In this document: positions 1 to 4,911 of the stretch, one piece after another | How the letters are laid out: each line of letters opens with the position of its first letter | How positions within the stretch are numbered: position 1 is the first letter of the stretch | DNA from: Candidatus Saccharimonadota bacterium | Lineage (GTDB): Bacteria; Patescibacteriota; Saccharimonadia; UBA4664 | Direction of reading: 5' to 3' | Assembly (NCBI GenBank): GCA_029237755.1 | Contig: JAQZBT010000091.1 | Location: 1-8,827 of the forward strand | DNA: 8,827 nucleotides | Position numbers and translations under genes: made by a program | The notes under the pieces: generated by a model | What the model was told of the DNA's origin: nothing | The model's database searches: none | The model's input: the letters and a program-made list of their open reading frames with translations, nothing else

Positions 1-380
1 ATTGGAACGAGATCAACCGCTCGGAGAAGTTGGCCAAGTTTCCAGTGGTCGACTGCATCCTCAGCGTGCTCATCCTCTATCCGCTGGTGTCGCGGTTCCA
101 GCGCGCCATCCTGGCCAAGCACTCCCAGGTATCGGTCTTTCCGATCATCCTCTCGTTCATCTACATCCTCCCTTGGCTCTTCTGGGGTGGGTCCGACCTG
201 CTCTACGTACTGATCCTGTCAGCGGCCACGGCCATCGTGGTCTGGTTCGCTCAATCCCGCGTCAACCACGTGTTTGCCAAACAAGAGAAGCTGTCGCTGC
301 GGTTCTCTGGCAAGGAAGTCCTCGTCGCCATAGTTGGGCTGATGATGTGGGCGCTCTTCTTTACCGCTCCTCCTTCCTAA
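1..380 (+). CDS. 3' end of a multi-pass membrane protein, unknown function
   Basis: The reading frame is already open at the window edge, so the true start lies upstream. A TTG at 30 could be read as a start but has no SD, and the residues before it (WNEINRSEK) look like normal coding sequence. The visible 125 residues hold about four hydrophobic segments, near visible residues 14-32, 44-62, 64-82 and 103-120, joined by short charged loops (RFQRAILAKH; a Lys/Arg-rich loop before the last segment). It ends Ala-Pro-Pro-Ser then TAA. I do not recognise the family and see no catalytic or binding motif. It is not part of the following operon: a separate promoter begins at 401. No intrinsic terminator is obvious after the stop; TCCT/AGGA around an AT stretch is too weak. 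Confidence 0.7.
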   Translation, partial: WNEINRSEKLAKFPVVDCILSVLILYPLVSRFQRAILAKHSQVSVFPIILSFIYILPWLFWGGSDLLYVLILSAATAIVVWFAQSRVNHVFAKQEKLSLRFSGKEVLVAIVGLMMWALFFTAPPS

Positions 381-400
381 ATTTTTGTAGGAATTAACAG

Positions 401-429
401 TTGCAGTCCGGCACGCTACGACTTATCAT
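401..429 (+). promoter_or_regulatory. Sigma-70-type promoter of the ArsR/SRPBCC operon
   Basis: TTGCAG (401-406) and TATCAT (424-429) are separated by 17 bases, giving 4/6 and 5/6 matches to the consensus. The predicted start is near 436, about 24 bases before the regulator ATG. The -10 box overlaps the dyad operator at 427-448, as expected for an autorepressed ArsR-family operon. Confidence 0.6.
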
Positions 430-448
430 TCAACTAGTTAGTTAAATG
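427..448 (+). promoter_or_regulatory. Dyad operator, probable ArsR-family binding site
   Basis: This is an imperfect palindrome of two 10-base half-sites around a 2-base centre: CATTyAACTA-nn-TAGTTrAATG. Eighteen of 22 positions are symmetric. It overlaps the -10 box and the expected transcription start and lies 11 bases before the regulator start. AT-rich dyads of this form are usual operators of ArsR/SdpR-type repressors that control SRPBCC genes. Assigning it to the adjacent regulator is inference, and that regulator seems to lack its DNA-reading helix. Confidence 0.6.
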
Positions 449-459
449 TAAGAAGCATA

Positions 460-699
460 ATGGACCAGAGCCTCAACCTCAACAAAATCTTAAGTTCGCT
501 CGCCGACACGACCCGACGCGACATACTGCGCCGCGTGCGCCGTCAGGGTAAGCAACAGTACGTCTCGTTGTCGCCCCCGGCCTTCGCCAATGCTGCCGAG
601 TATCTCGAATGGTACCGGCGGCTGTGGGAGGAACGGTACGACTCATTGGAAGCCTACTTAAATAAGGAGCAGCAAGATGGCCGAAGCAACCAAGACTAA
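460..699 (+). CDS. ArsR-family regulator lacking the central helix-turn-helix (internally deleted)
   Basis: The protein is 79 residues; relatives next to SRPBCC genes are usually about 100-115. Residues 6-26 (LNKILSSLADTTRRDILRRV) match the N-terminal ArsR helices. Residues 28-38 (RQGKQQYVSLS) match the end of the beta-wing, and residues 46-70 (AEYLEWYRRLWEERYDSLEAYLNKE) match the C-terminal dimerisation helix. About 35 residues that normally lie between, including the recognition helix and the first wing strand, are absent without loss of frame. A direct repeat TGCGCCG (527-533 and 536-542) sits exactly at the junction, consistent with slippage or recombination. The start follows a weak AAGAAG SD. 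The gene overlaps the next one by 23 bases, so the two are translationally coupled. It may be a non-binding relic, a dominant-negative dimer partner, or an assembly collapse. Family identity is fairly sure; function is not. Confidence 0.75.
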   Translation: MDQSLNLNKILSSLADTTRRDILRRVRRQGKQQYVSLSPPAFANAAEYLEWYRRLWEERYDSLEAYLNKEQQDGRSNQD

Positions 700-1171
700 G
701 TTTGATGCCAAGAAGGAGACCGGCGAGCTTACTATCTCCCGCGTCTTCAACGCGCCGCGCGACAAAGTATTTAAGGCCTGGACCTCGGCCGAAGCCATCA
801 AACAGTGGTGGGGTCCGCGCACCTGGCCGACCGTCTACTGCGAGCTCGACTTCAACGAGGGCGGCAAGTGGCACTACGCTATGCAGGGCCCGGACGGCAC
901 CAAGGCCTGGGGTCTGGCCATCTACAAGGAGATCGACGAGCCCAGCCGCATCGTCTACACCGACGCCTTCTCCGACGAAGACGGCAACATCAACCACGAT
1001 CTGCCCGTCACCACCATCGAGATGACCTTCGAGGAGTTGCCCGGAGGCAAGACCCGCATCGTCAGCCACGCCAAGTACACCCCCGAAGAACTCCAGAAGG
1101 TTACCGCGATGGGCATGGAAGAGGGTCTGGCCGAGACCTGGGACCGCCTCGAAGAGTACCTGGCCAAATAA
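677..1171 (+). CDS. SRPBCC/AHSA1-domain protein (first copy)
   Basis: This 164-residue protein belongs to the START-like SRPBCC superfamily, AHSA1 (Aha1 C-terminal-like) branch. These cytosolic proteins form a helix-grip fold around a hydrophobic cavity; ligands of the bacterial stand-alone members are mostly unknown. Family signatures visible here are the opening strand and helix with SRVFNAPRDKVFKAWTSAEA and QWWGP (about residues 21-47), the GGKWHYAMQGPDG hairpin near 62-74, and the long C-terminal helix that ends MEEGLAETWDRLEEYLAK. The length is normal. ATG 677 is preceded by AAGGAG (664-669) inside the regulator's reading frame, so translation is coupled. Sitting in an ArsR-headed operon with VOC, DUF1801 and another SRPBCC protein suggests a role in a small-molecule stress response. 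That is inference. Confidence 0.88.
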   Translation: MAEATKTKFDAKKETGELTISRVFNAPRDKVFKAWTSAEAIKQWWGPRTWPTVYCELDFNEGGKWHYAMQGPDGTKAWGLAIYKEIDEPSRIVYTDAFSDEDGNINHDLPVTTIEMTFEELPGGKTRIVSHAKYTPEELQKVTAMGMEEGLAETWDRLEEYLAK

Positions 1172-1190
1172 TTAACAACATAAGCAAGGA

Positions 1191-1241
1191 GTGTTGGTTA
1201 CGACAAACACCGCTTCACGAAGTGAACAGGTGGAGGAGTAA
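1191..1241 (+). other. Possible 16-codon leader ORF before the VOC gene
   Basis: A GTG at 1191 (or TTG at 1194) opens a 16-codon frame beginning M-L-V-T-T-N-T and ending in TAA at 1239-1241. AAGGAG (1186-1191) lies immediately upstream, closer than ideal. The stop codon sits at the end of the GGAGGAG that would serve the VOC gene, 15 bases before its ATG. A small hairpin (TTCAC-gaa-GTGAA, 1214-1226) lies inside it. It could be a coupling leader or the relic of a lost gene start. The composition is not decisive. Confidence 0.25.
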
Positions 1242-1256
1242 TCAACAAGTATCACC

Positions 1257-1685
1257 ATGACCGATGCCGCCACATTCCTAATGTTCGAAAAAGACGCCGA
1301 AGAGGCGGTGAAGTTCTACACCGATACCGTCAGAGACGCCAAGCTCCTCAGTCCGATGATGTTCAGCCTCCGCGACCAGAAGTTCTACTGCTACAACGGC
1401 GGACCTCACTTCAAGTTCACCGAAGGCATCTCTATATATATAGAGTGCGAAGACCAGGAAGAGGTCGACTACCACTGGGACAAGCTCGTCGCGGGCGGGG
1501 GAGAGCACAGCCAGTGCGGCTGGCTCAAGGACCGCTTCGGCCTGTCGTGGCAGGTCATTCCCAAGCGCTTCATGGAGATGGTTCAGGACCCGGACCGCGA
1601 AAAGGTCGGCCGCGTCATGGACGCCATGCTCAAGATGACCAAGTTCGAGATCGATGAGCTTGAGAAAGTCTACGCAGGCAAGTAG
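1257..1685 (+). CDS. VOC-family protein, PhnB-like (3-demethylubiquinone methyltransferase-like fold)
   Basis: This 142-residue protein is of the vicinal-oxygen-chelate, PhnB-like group. Landmarks are FLMFEKDAEEAVKFYTDTV near the N-terminus, YNGGPHFKFTEGISIYIEC in the middle, EEVDYHWDKLVAGG, and the family-typical CGWLKDRFGLSWQVIPKRF, followed by RVMDAMLKMTKFEIDELEKVY. Members of this group usually have a further 12-16 residues between the first strand and MMFSLRDQKFY, a loop of the YG..GP.G type. Here KLLSP joins directly to MMFSL, so that loop is missing. The only possible start is ATG 1257, because TAA at 1239 closes the frame; the strong GGAGGAG at 1232-1238 is 18 bases away, longer than usual. 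The enzymatic role of these proteins is generally unproven. It sits inside the ArsR/SRPBCC operon and abuts the DUF1801 gene. Confidence 0.85.
   Translation: MTDAATFLMFEKDAEEAVKFYTDTVRDAKLLSPMMFSLRDQKFYCYNGGPHFKFTEGISIYIECEDQEEVDYHWDKLVAGGGEHSQCGWLKDRFGLSWQVIPKRFMEMVQDPDREKVGRVMDAMLKMTKFEIDELEKVYAGK
1430..1445. repeat. Perfect 16-base AT-rich palindrome inside the VOC gene
   Basis: CTCTATATATATAGAG is a perfect palindrome inside coding sequence and encodes Ile-Tyr-Ile with rare ATA codons. It can extend by GCA/TGC with one bulged base. It stands out as a seven-step TA alternation in a G+C-rich gene. Confidence 0.5.
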
Positions 1686-2027
1686 ATGACCGTCGACGAA
1701 TACCTCAGTGCACTTCCTGAAGCCGACCGCACGGCACTCGAGATCCTCCACGCCACCATCAAGCACGCCGTGCCCGAAGCCACCGAGACCATCGCCTACC
1801 AGGTACCAGCCTTCAAAGTCGGCGGCAAAGCGCTCGTCAGCTATATGGCCAAGCCCAAGCACCTCAGCCTAATCCTCCAGAGCCCGAAGCTCATGCCATC
1901 CCTCGCCAAAGTCCTCGAAGGCTACAAAGTCTCCGGCACCACCATCCACTTCACCGCCGACAAACCCCTCCCGACCGAGCTCATTACCAAACTCGTCCGC
2001 GCCCGCCTCGCCGAAGTAACTAATTAA
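1686..2027 (+). CDS. DUF1801-domain protein (YdhG/frataxin-like fold)
   Basis: This 113-residue, full-length DUF1801 protein is recognised by the N-terminal helix pattern TVDEYLSALPEADRTALEILH, then VPEATETIAYQVPAFKVGG, KHLSLILQSPKL, and the C-terminal GTTIHFTADKPLPTELITKLVRARLAE. The domain covers nearly the whole chain. Members adopt a frataxin-like alpha/beta fold; a Bacillus relative has been linked to intracellular iron delivery, but most are uncharacterised and often sit beside SRPBCC and VOC genes, as here. The ATG directly follows the TAG of the VOC gene with no spacer, so it probably depends on termination-reinitiation. No strong SD is visible, only AGGCAAG. The likely role is cytosolic and stress-related, by association. 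Confidence 0.86.
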   Translation: MTVDEYLSALPEADRTALEILHATIKHAVPEATETIAYQVPAFKVGGKALVSYMAKPKHLSLILQSPKLMPSLAKVLEGYKVSGTTIHFTADKPLPTELITKLVRARLAEVTN

Positions 2028-2039
2028 AGGAACCCTACA

Positions 2040-2528
2040 ATGCCAACCGAAACAGCCTTCAAAGTCGACCGCGACAAGCTCGAATCGCGCATGTCGCGCG
2101 TCTTCAAAGCCACCCCCGAGCGGCTCTGGGAAGCCCACACCACCGCCGAACAGTTTGCCCAGTTCTTTGGCCCAGCCAAGTACGAAGTCGTCATCGATAA
2201 GTTCGATGTCCGCGTCGGCGGGCAGTGGCGTGTCCTGCACAAAGACCCCCAGACGGGCGAGGAGTACGCCTTCCACGGCGAGTACAAGAAGCTCGACGAG
2301 CCCAAGTCTATTACCTGGACCTTCGTCTACGAGGGTATTCCGGACGCCGACTCCCACGTCATCACCGAGACCTTGAACTTCATCAAAGTCGACGACCAGC
2401 ACACCCGCCTGGAAGGTGTCTCCCACTACCTCACCCCCGAGGATCTCTCCGGTATGGTCGACTCCGGCATGGAGTCCGGTGCTACCGAATCCTGGGACCG
2501 TTTGGCCAAGTTGGTCGAGAAAAACTAG
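2040..2528 (+). CDS. SRPBCC/AHSA1-domain protein (second copy)
   Basis: This 162-residue SRPBCC protein is a diverged paralogue of the first operon copy. Shared landmarks are SRVFKATPERLWEAHTTAEQ with FFGP (about residues 19-45), GGQWRVL near 60-66, YLTPEDLSGMVDSGMESGATESWDRLAKLVEKN at the C-terminus, and similar length. The first copy has aromatic WWGP where this has FFGP, and the middle strands differ, so the two probably bind different ligands. AAAGGA at 2026-2031 gives a well-spaced SD for ATG 2040. It is the last gene of the operon and is followed by the strong hairpin at 2543-2588. A ligand-binding or detoxifying role is family-level inference. Confidence 0.88.
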   Translation: MPTETAFKVDRDKLESRMSRVFKATPERLWEAHTTAEQFAQFFGPAKYEVVIDKFDVRVGGQWRVLHKDPQTGEEYAFHGEYKKLDEPKSITWTFVYEGIPDADSHVITETLNFIKVDDQHTRLEGVSHYLTPEDLSGMVDSGMESGATESWDRLAKLVEKN

Positions 2529-2542
2529 AGTCCACACGATCA

Positions 2543-2588
2543 AGCTTGCATACAGTCACAGAAGATGTGATGATATGCAAGCTTTTTC
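2543..2588 (+). terminator. Intrinsic terminator of the ArsR/SRPBCC operon
   Basis: A perfect 11-base-pair stem, AAGCTTGCATA (2543-2553) with TATGCAAGCTT (2575-2585), encloses a second stem TCACA (2557-2561) with TGTGA (2567-2571). The T-run follows directly (2584-2588). The stem is AT-richer than the other terminators here. TTGCAT (2547-2552) and GATGAT (2570-2575), 17 bases apart, inside the hairpin could also act as a promoter for the next gene. That is weak evidence, but it would give a leader of similar length to those of the two later membrane units. Confidence 0.8.
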
Positions 2589-2621
2589 GATCCTTCGAAC
2601 TTGCTCATCGACACGCTTCAG

Positions 2622-2637
2622 CGGCCGTCCGGTCGCC
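2622..2637 (+). other. 5' hairpin before the SD of membrane gene 1
   Basis: GCGGCC (2622-2627) pairs with GGTCGC (2632-2637) around the loop GTCC, with one G-U pair. It ends 8 bases before the SD AAAGAGG (2646-2652). The same placement is seen upstream of the three following membrane genes. Confidence 0.4.
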
Positions 2638-2657
2638 CGCATCTGAAAGAGGTTCCT

Positions 2658-3161
2658 ATGGTACCGTTCATCATCACCACCCTGTTCGGGGCGGTCCTGG
2701 CGGCCGTCACCACTTGCCTGCTCGGCTACGAAAGCGTCGTGTCTCACCGGCGAGCCGGGCAGACACCCAGGGACTCGGATTGGCGCATCGTCGGCATCCT
2801 TGCAGCGGTCCTCTTCTTCCTCGGAGCACTGGTCATGGCGGCAACTCTGTCGGTCCTGATCGCCGCACTCCTCGGGCACCGGTCCTCCACCGTCACCTGG
2901 ACAGTCGGGATAAGTGCCGGCGTGATTGCGCTGTTCCTGCTCCTTTGCGACCTTCTTGAACCGCCCGACGCCGACCCGAAACGGCCCCTGCCGCCGGTAC
3001 TGATCGACCACGACATACCGTTCATGGCGCTGTTCTGTGGGTCAATCGGGGCCATCGGCGGCCTTGCCACGATTCCCTTCATCGTGCTGGTCTGCCTCAT
3101 TTCTATGGGCGTACTTCTCATCCGCGATGATCAACTGCGCGAGGCCATCACCCGCGGCTGA
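2658..3161 (+). CDS. Small multi-pass membrane protein 1 of a four-gene cluster, unknown function
   Basis: The protein has 167 residues from ATG 2658, chosen because AAAGAGG (2646-2652) is ideally spaced; the frame is open further upstream but without a supported start. Hydrophobic segments lie near residues 2-22, 43-70, 79-99 and 121-155, the last long enough for one or two passes. A hydrophilic Pro/Asp-rich loop (about 100-118) separates the last two. There is no signal peptide apart from the first segment and no catalytic motif, and I do not recognise a family. It is bounded by terminators on both sides, so it is probably its own transcription unit. Its flanks carry the 5' hairpin and 3' two-part element shared with the neighbouring membrane genes. 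Confidence 0.78.
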   Translation: MVPFIITTLFGAVLAAVTTCLLGYESVVSHRRAGQTPRDSDWRIVGILAAVLFFLGALVMAATLSVLIAALLGHRSSTVTWTVGISAGVIALFLLLCDLLEPPDADPKRPLPPVLIDHDIPFMALFCGSIGAIGGLATIPFIVLVCLISMGVLLIRDDQLREAITRG

Positions 3162-3170
3162 AGCATCACT

Positions 3171-3199
3171 GCACGGGGCCCCCATCGGGCGCCCCGTGC
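3171..3199 (+). repeat. 3' element copy 1: upstream GC hairpin
   Basis: GCACGGGGC (3171-3179) pairs with GCCCCGTGC (3191-3199), with a further CCC/GGG inside and the loop ATC. No T-run follows. It is instead followed by a linker containing GCTATTATTCC and then a terminator 20 bases on. This is the first of three copies of the same arrangement. Confidence 0.65.
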
Positions 3200-3219
3200 C
3201 GGCCACGCTATTATTCCTC

Positions 3220-3244
3220 ACCGGTCCCACTGGGCCGGTTTTTT
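3220..3244 (+). terminator. 3' element copy 1: intrinsic terminator
   Basis: ACCGG-t-CCC pairs with GGG-CCGGT around the loop ACT, with one bulged T, followed by a run of six T (3239-3244). It ends the transcript of membrane gene 1. Confidence 0.8.
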
Positions 3245-3261
3245 GATTAGAGCAAAATATC

Positions 3262-3290
3262 TTGAATTTGCAGCCAAAAAACCTCATGAT
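3262..3290 (+). promoter_or_regulatory. Promoter of membrane genes 2 and 3
   Basis: TTGAAT (3262-3267) and CATGAT (3285-3290) with 17-base spacing, 4/6 each, just downstream of the previous terminator. The start near 3297 would give a leader of about 80 bases. A perfect TTGACA at 3320 has no partner -10 box. Confidence 0.45.
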
Positions 3291-3338
3291 GCCGTCGTTT
3301 CCAGCCTGACTGGAGGCAGTTGACAAGTCGGAGTCACA

Positions 3339-3353
3339 CCGGTGCCCCGCCGG
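3339..3353 (+). other. 5' hairpin before the SD of membrane gene 2
   Basis: CCGGTG (3339-3344) pairs with CGCCGG (3348-3353) around the loop CCC. It ends 10 bases before the SD GAGAGG (3364-3369). Confidence 0.4.
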
Positions 3354-3378
3354 CGGACATTACAGAGAGGCGACGTCA

Positions 3379-4035
3379 ATGCAACTCTTCTACAGCTCAC
3401 CGAGCACCTGGCTCAGCTTAATCGCAGCGATCGTCATGCTTATCGCCTGCGGACTCATGCTCTGGGCCACCTACGACGTGAAGTCCAAGCGGCTTTACCT
3501 CAGCGCAGCAGTGTTTGGCGTCTTTGCCTTGGCCCTGGCGGCCCTCGCCGTCTATCAGGTCACGGCCCGTGCCGACTATTTGGCTACCGTCAGAGACCGG
3601 CCGGCGGGCGAAAACTACCCGTCTGTCTGGGCACTCGTGGCCTTGGGAGTACTGGTCCTCGTAGTATTTGCAGCTACGCTCTACCAGCTCATCAAGCACC
3701 AGGCGGTTGCCCTGCTCATCATGGCCTTCGTCCTGGCGGCGACTTTGACCGTGTTCGGCGACACTGCGGAACTCTACTTCCGACACCCCCAATGGGCGGA
3801 CTCAGTATCCAACAACATGCGGTTCATCACCGCTGCCGGCTGGGTTCTCGCCAGCGTGGTGATCATAGCCGCGTGCCTACTGGCGTTCATCAAGTACGAG
3901 TATCCGAAGTTGACCGCAGCCGGCGACGCGCTGCAGATCTCGGAGCCCGAAAGGGAAGACGATGTCCAGACAAGGCACCAGCCGGCCGTAGAAGATTCTG
4001 GCGCTCACGGAGCCACCGTAGCAACCAGAGCCTGA
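3379..4035 (+). CDS. Small membrane protein 2 (5 TM, acidic cytosolic-type tail), unknown function
   Basis: This 218-residue protein starts at ATG 3379 with GAGAGG nine bases upstream. Five hydrophobic segments are clear, near residues 10-31, 40-60, 82-104, 108-128 and 149-171, followed by a hydrophilic, acidic 47-residue tail with SEPEREDD. The loop after segment 2 has DYLATVRDR; FGDTAELY closes segment 4; NNMRFITAAGWVLASVV starts segment 5. The next gene has the same segment spacing and matching D..(3-5)..V..R, DT..xY and N....W...S.V positions, so the two are probably divergent tandem duplicates. No known family is recognised. The short 81-base gap without terminator or promoter before gene 3 suggests joint transcription. 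Confidence 0.8.
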   Translation: MQLFYSSPSTWLSLIAAIVMLIACGLMLWATYDVKSKRLYLSAAVFGVFALALAALAVYQVTARADYLATVRDRPAGENYPSVWALVALGVLVLVVFAATLYQLIKHQAVALLIMAFVLAATLTVFGDTAELYFRHPQWADSVSNNMRFITAAGWVLASVVIIAACLLAFIKYEYPKLTAAGDALQISEPEREDDVQTRHQPAVEDSGAHGATVATRA

Positions 4036-4065
4036 ACTCCGCACTATGTCAGCGGCCCATCTGGA

Positions 4066-4088
4066 GTCCCCGGCGACCGCCGCGGGAC
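4066..4088 (+). other. Intercistronic hairpin before the SD of membrane gene 3
   Basis: GTCCC-CGGC (4066-4074) pairs with GCCG-c-GGGAC (4079-4088) around GACC, with one bulged C. No T-run follows, so it is not an intrinsic terminator. It ends 8 bases before the SD AAGGAAAGAGG (4097-4107). It may be an mRNA stabiliser or a translation-control hairpin. Confidence 0.45.
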
Positions 4089-4116
4089 CACTCGACAAGG
4101 AAAGAGGCTTCTGCCC

Positions 4117-4698
4117 GTGTTAGACTTTCTGTTCATTCACCCGCCCACCGTCCTGTTCGGCTTGGTCGCCGCCGCGCTTCTGCTTTCCCAGGCCTACGAC
4201 TTCTGCAAGCTCCGCAGGGTCGTCGCCGGCGTATTTGTCGCCGCCGTTGGCGTGTTGGTGGTGTACGCCACCTACTCGACGTATGCTGCCTTCACAATCA
4301 ATGGCGGCAACGACGTCTTCATCGAGATGGTCACTCAGCGCGACACGGTCTCCCTGCCCCTGGCAGCCCTGATCTTCCGTGCCAGCCTGGTCATGGCGGC
4401 GGTGATCGCCCTGGTTTTGACCATCTCCATGCGGTACAAGACCTACTACGCGCCTTCGGTGATCGTGGTCCTGGGCACCGTCGCCATCACGGCTGACACT
4501 CTGGCGCAGTACGCCCAGATTGTCGGGTGGCTCTACTACCACAAGAACTGGTTCGACCTCGCTACCGGCATCTGCTGGTACGTTGGTAGTCTAGTGTCCC
4601 TCGTCGGTTCGGTTGTGATCGTCCGTCAGAAGATGCGCAACCGCCGCAACAAGCAGTACCAGAAGACCGTCCTCCAGGACATCCCTGCCCACCGTTGA
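4117..4698 (+). CDS. Small membrane protein 3 (5 TM), probable paralogue of protein 2
   Basis: The protein has 193 residues from GTG 4117, nine bases after the purine-rich SD AAGGAAAGAGG; no better start is visible. Hydrophobic segments lie near residues 8-26, 35-57, 80-104, 111-137 and 148-170, almost the same spacing as in the preceding protein. The loop NDVFIEMVTQRD parallels DYLATVRDR there, ITADTLAQY parallels FGDTAELY, and NWFDLATGICWYVGSLV parallels the start of its fifth segment. The tail is short and basic (QKMRNRRNKQYQK) rather than long and acidic, so the pair might form a heteromer with complementary tails. That is speculation. It shares a transcript with gene 2 and ends in a two-part 3' element. 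Function unknown. Confidence 0.8.
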   Translation: MLDFLFIHPPTVLFGLVAAALLLSQAYDFCKLRRVVAGVFVAAVGVLVVYATYSTYAAFTINGGNDVFIEMVTQRDTVSLPLAALIFRASLVMAAVIALVLTISMRYKTYYAPSVIVVLGTVAITADTLAQYAQIVGWLYYHKNWFDLATGICWYVGSLVSLVGSVVIVRQKMRNRRNKQYQKTVLQDIPAHR

Positions 4699-4713
4699 TC
4701 CAACTACTGTCCA

Positions 4714-4746
4714 GCGGCCCGGCGCCCACCTCGGGCGCCGCGCCGC
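4714..4746 (+). repeat. 3' element copy 2: upstream GC hairpin
   Basis: A 14-base stem with one mismatch: GCGGCCCGGCGCCC (4714-4727) with GGGCGCCGCGCCGC (4733-4746), loop ACCTC. It is followed directly by AAGGCAAGCT, as in copy 3, and by a terminator 20 bases later. Confidence 0.7.
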
Positions 4747-4766
4747 AAGGCAAGCTCTCATCCCGA

Positions 4767-4790
4767 CCGGCCCCACCAGGCCGGCTTTTT
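4767..4790 (+). terminator. 3' element copy 2: intrinsic terminator
   Basis: CCGGCC (4767-4772) pairs with GGCCGG (4779-4784) around CCACCA, followed by C and five T (4786-4790). The same stem sequence is used in copy 3. Confidence 0.85.
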
Positions 4791-4798
4791 GTTTAGGT

Positions 4799-4827
4799 TT
4801 GCCAAAGCATCGACAAAATGGCATAAT
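4799..4827 (+). promoter_or_regulatory. Promoter of membrane gene 4
   Basis: TTGCCA (4799-4804) and CATAAT (4822-4827), 5/6 each, 17-base spacing, eight bases after the previous terminator. The start near 4834 gives a leader of about 78 bases. One of the best promoters in the window. Confidence 0.7.
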
Positions 4828-4877
4828 ACGCGGGCTTTCGAAATCCCGAATCGCACATCGAAACACTCCAGTCTTTC

Positions 4878-4894
4878 GGCCGCACCGTGCGGCC
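4878..4894 (+). other. 5' hairpin before the SD of membrane gene 4
   Basis: GGCCGC (4878-4883) pairs with GCGGCC (4889-4894) around ACCGT. It ends 7 bases before the SD AAGGAG (4902-4907). Confidence 0.4.
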
Positions 4895-4911
4895 CCGTCC
4901 GAAGGAGATCC

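Noticed and set aside
1869..2543. Minus-strand open frame opposite the DUF1801 and second SRPBCC genes
   Set aside because: The plus-strand proteins are clear family members; the antisense product is Gly/Val/Asp-rich with no domain signature or SD.
3342..4496. Long plus-strand open frame overlapping membrane genes 2 and 3
   Set aside because: The product is Arg/Pro/His-rich out-of-frame translation; the alternative frames encode coherent membrane proteins with proper initiation sites.
4789..4911. Upstream start for membrane protein 4
   Set aside because: It would begin before the predicted promoter and within the preceding T-run; AAGGAG supports 4912.
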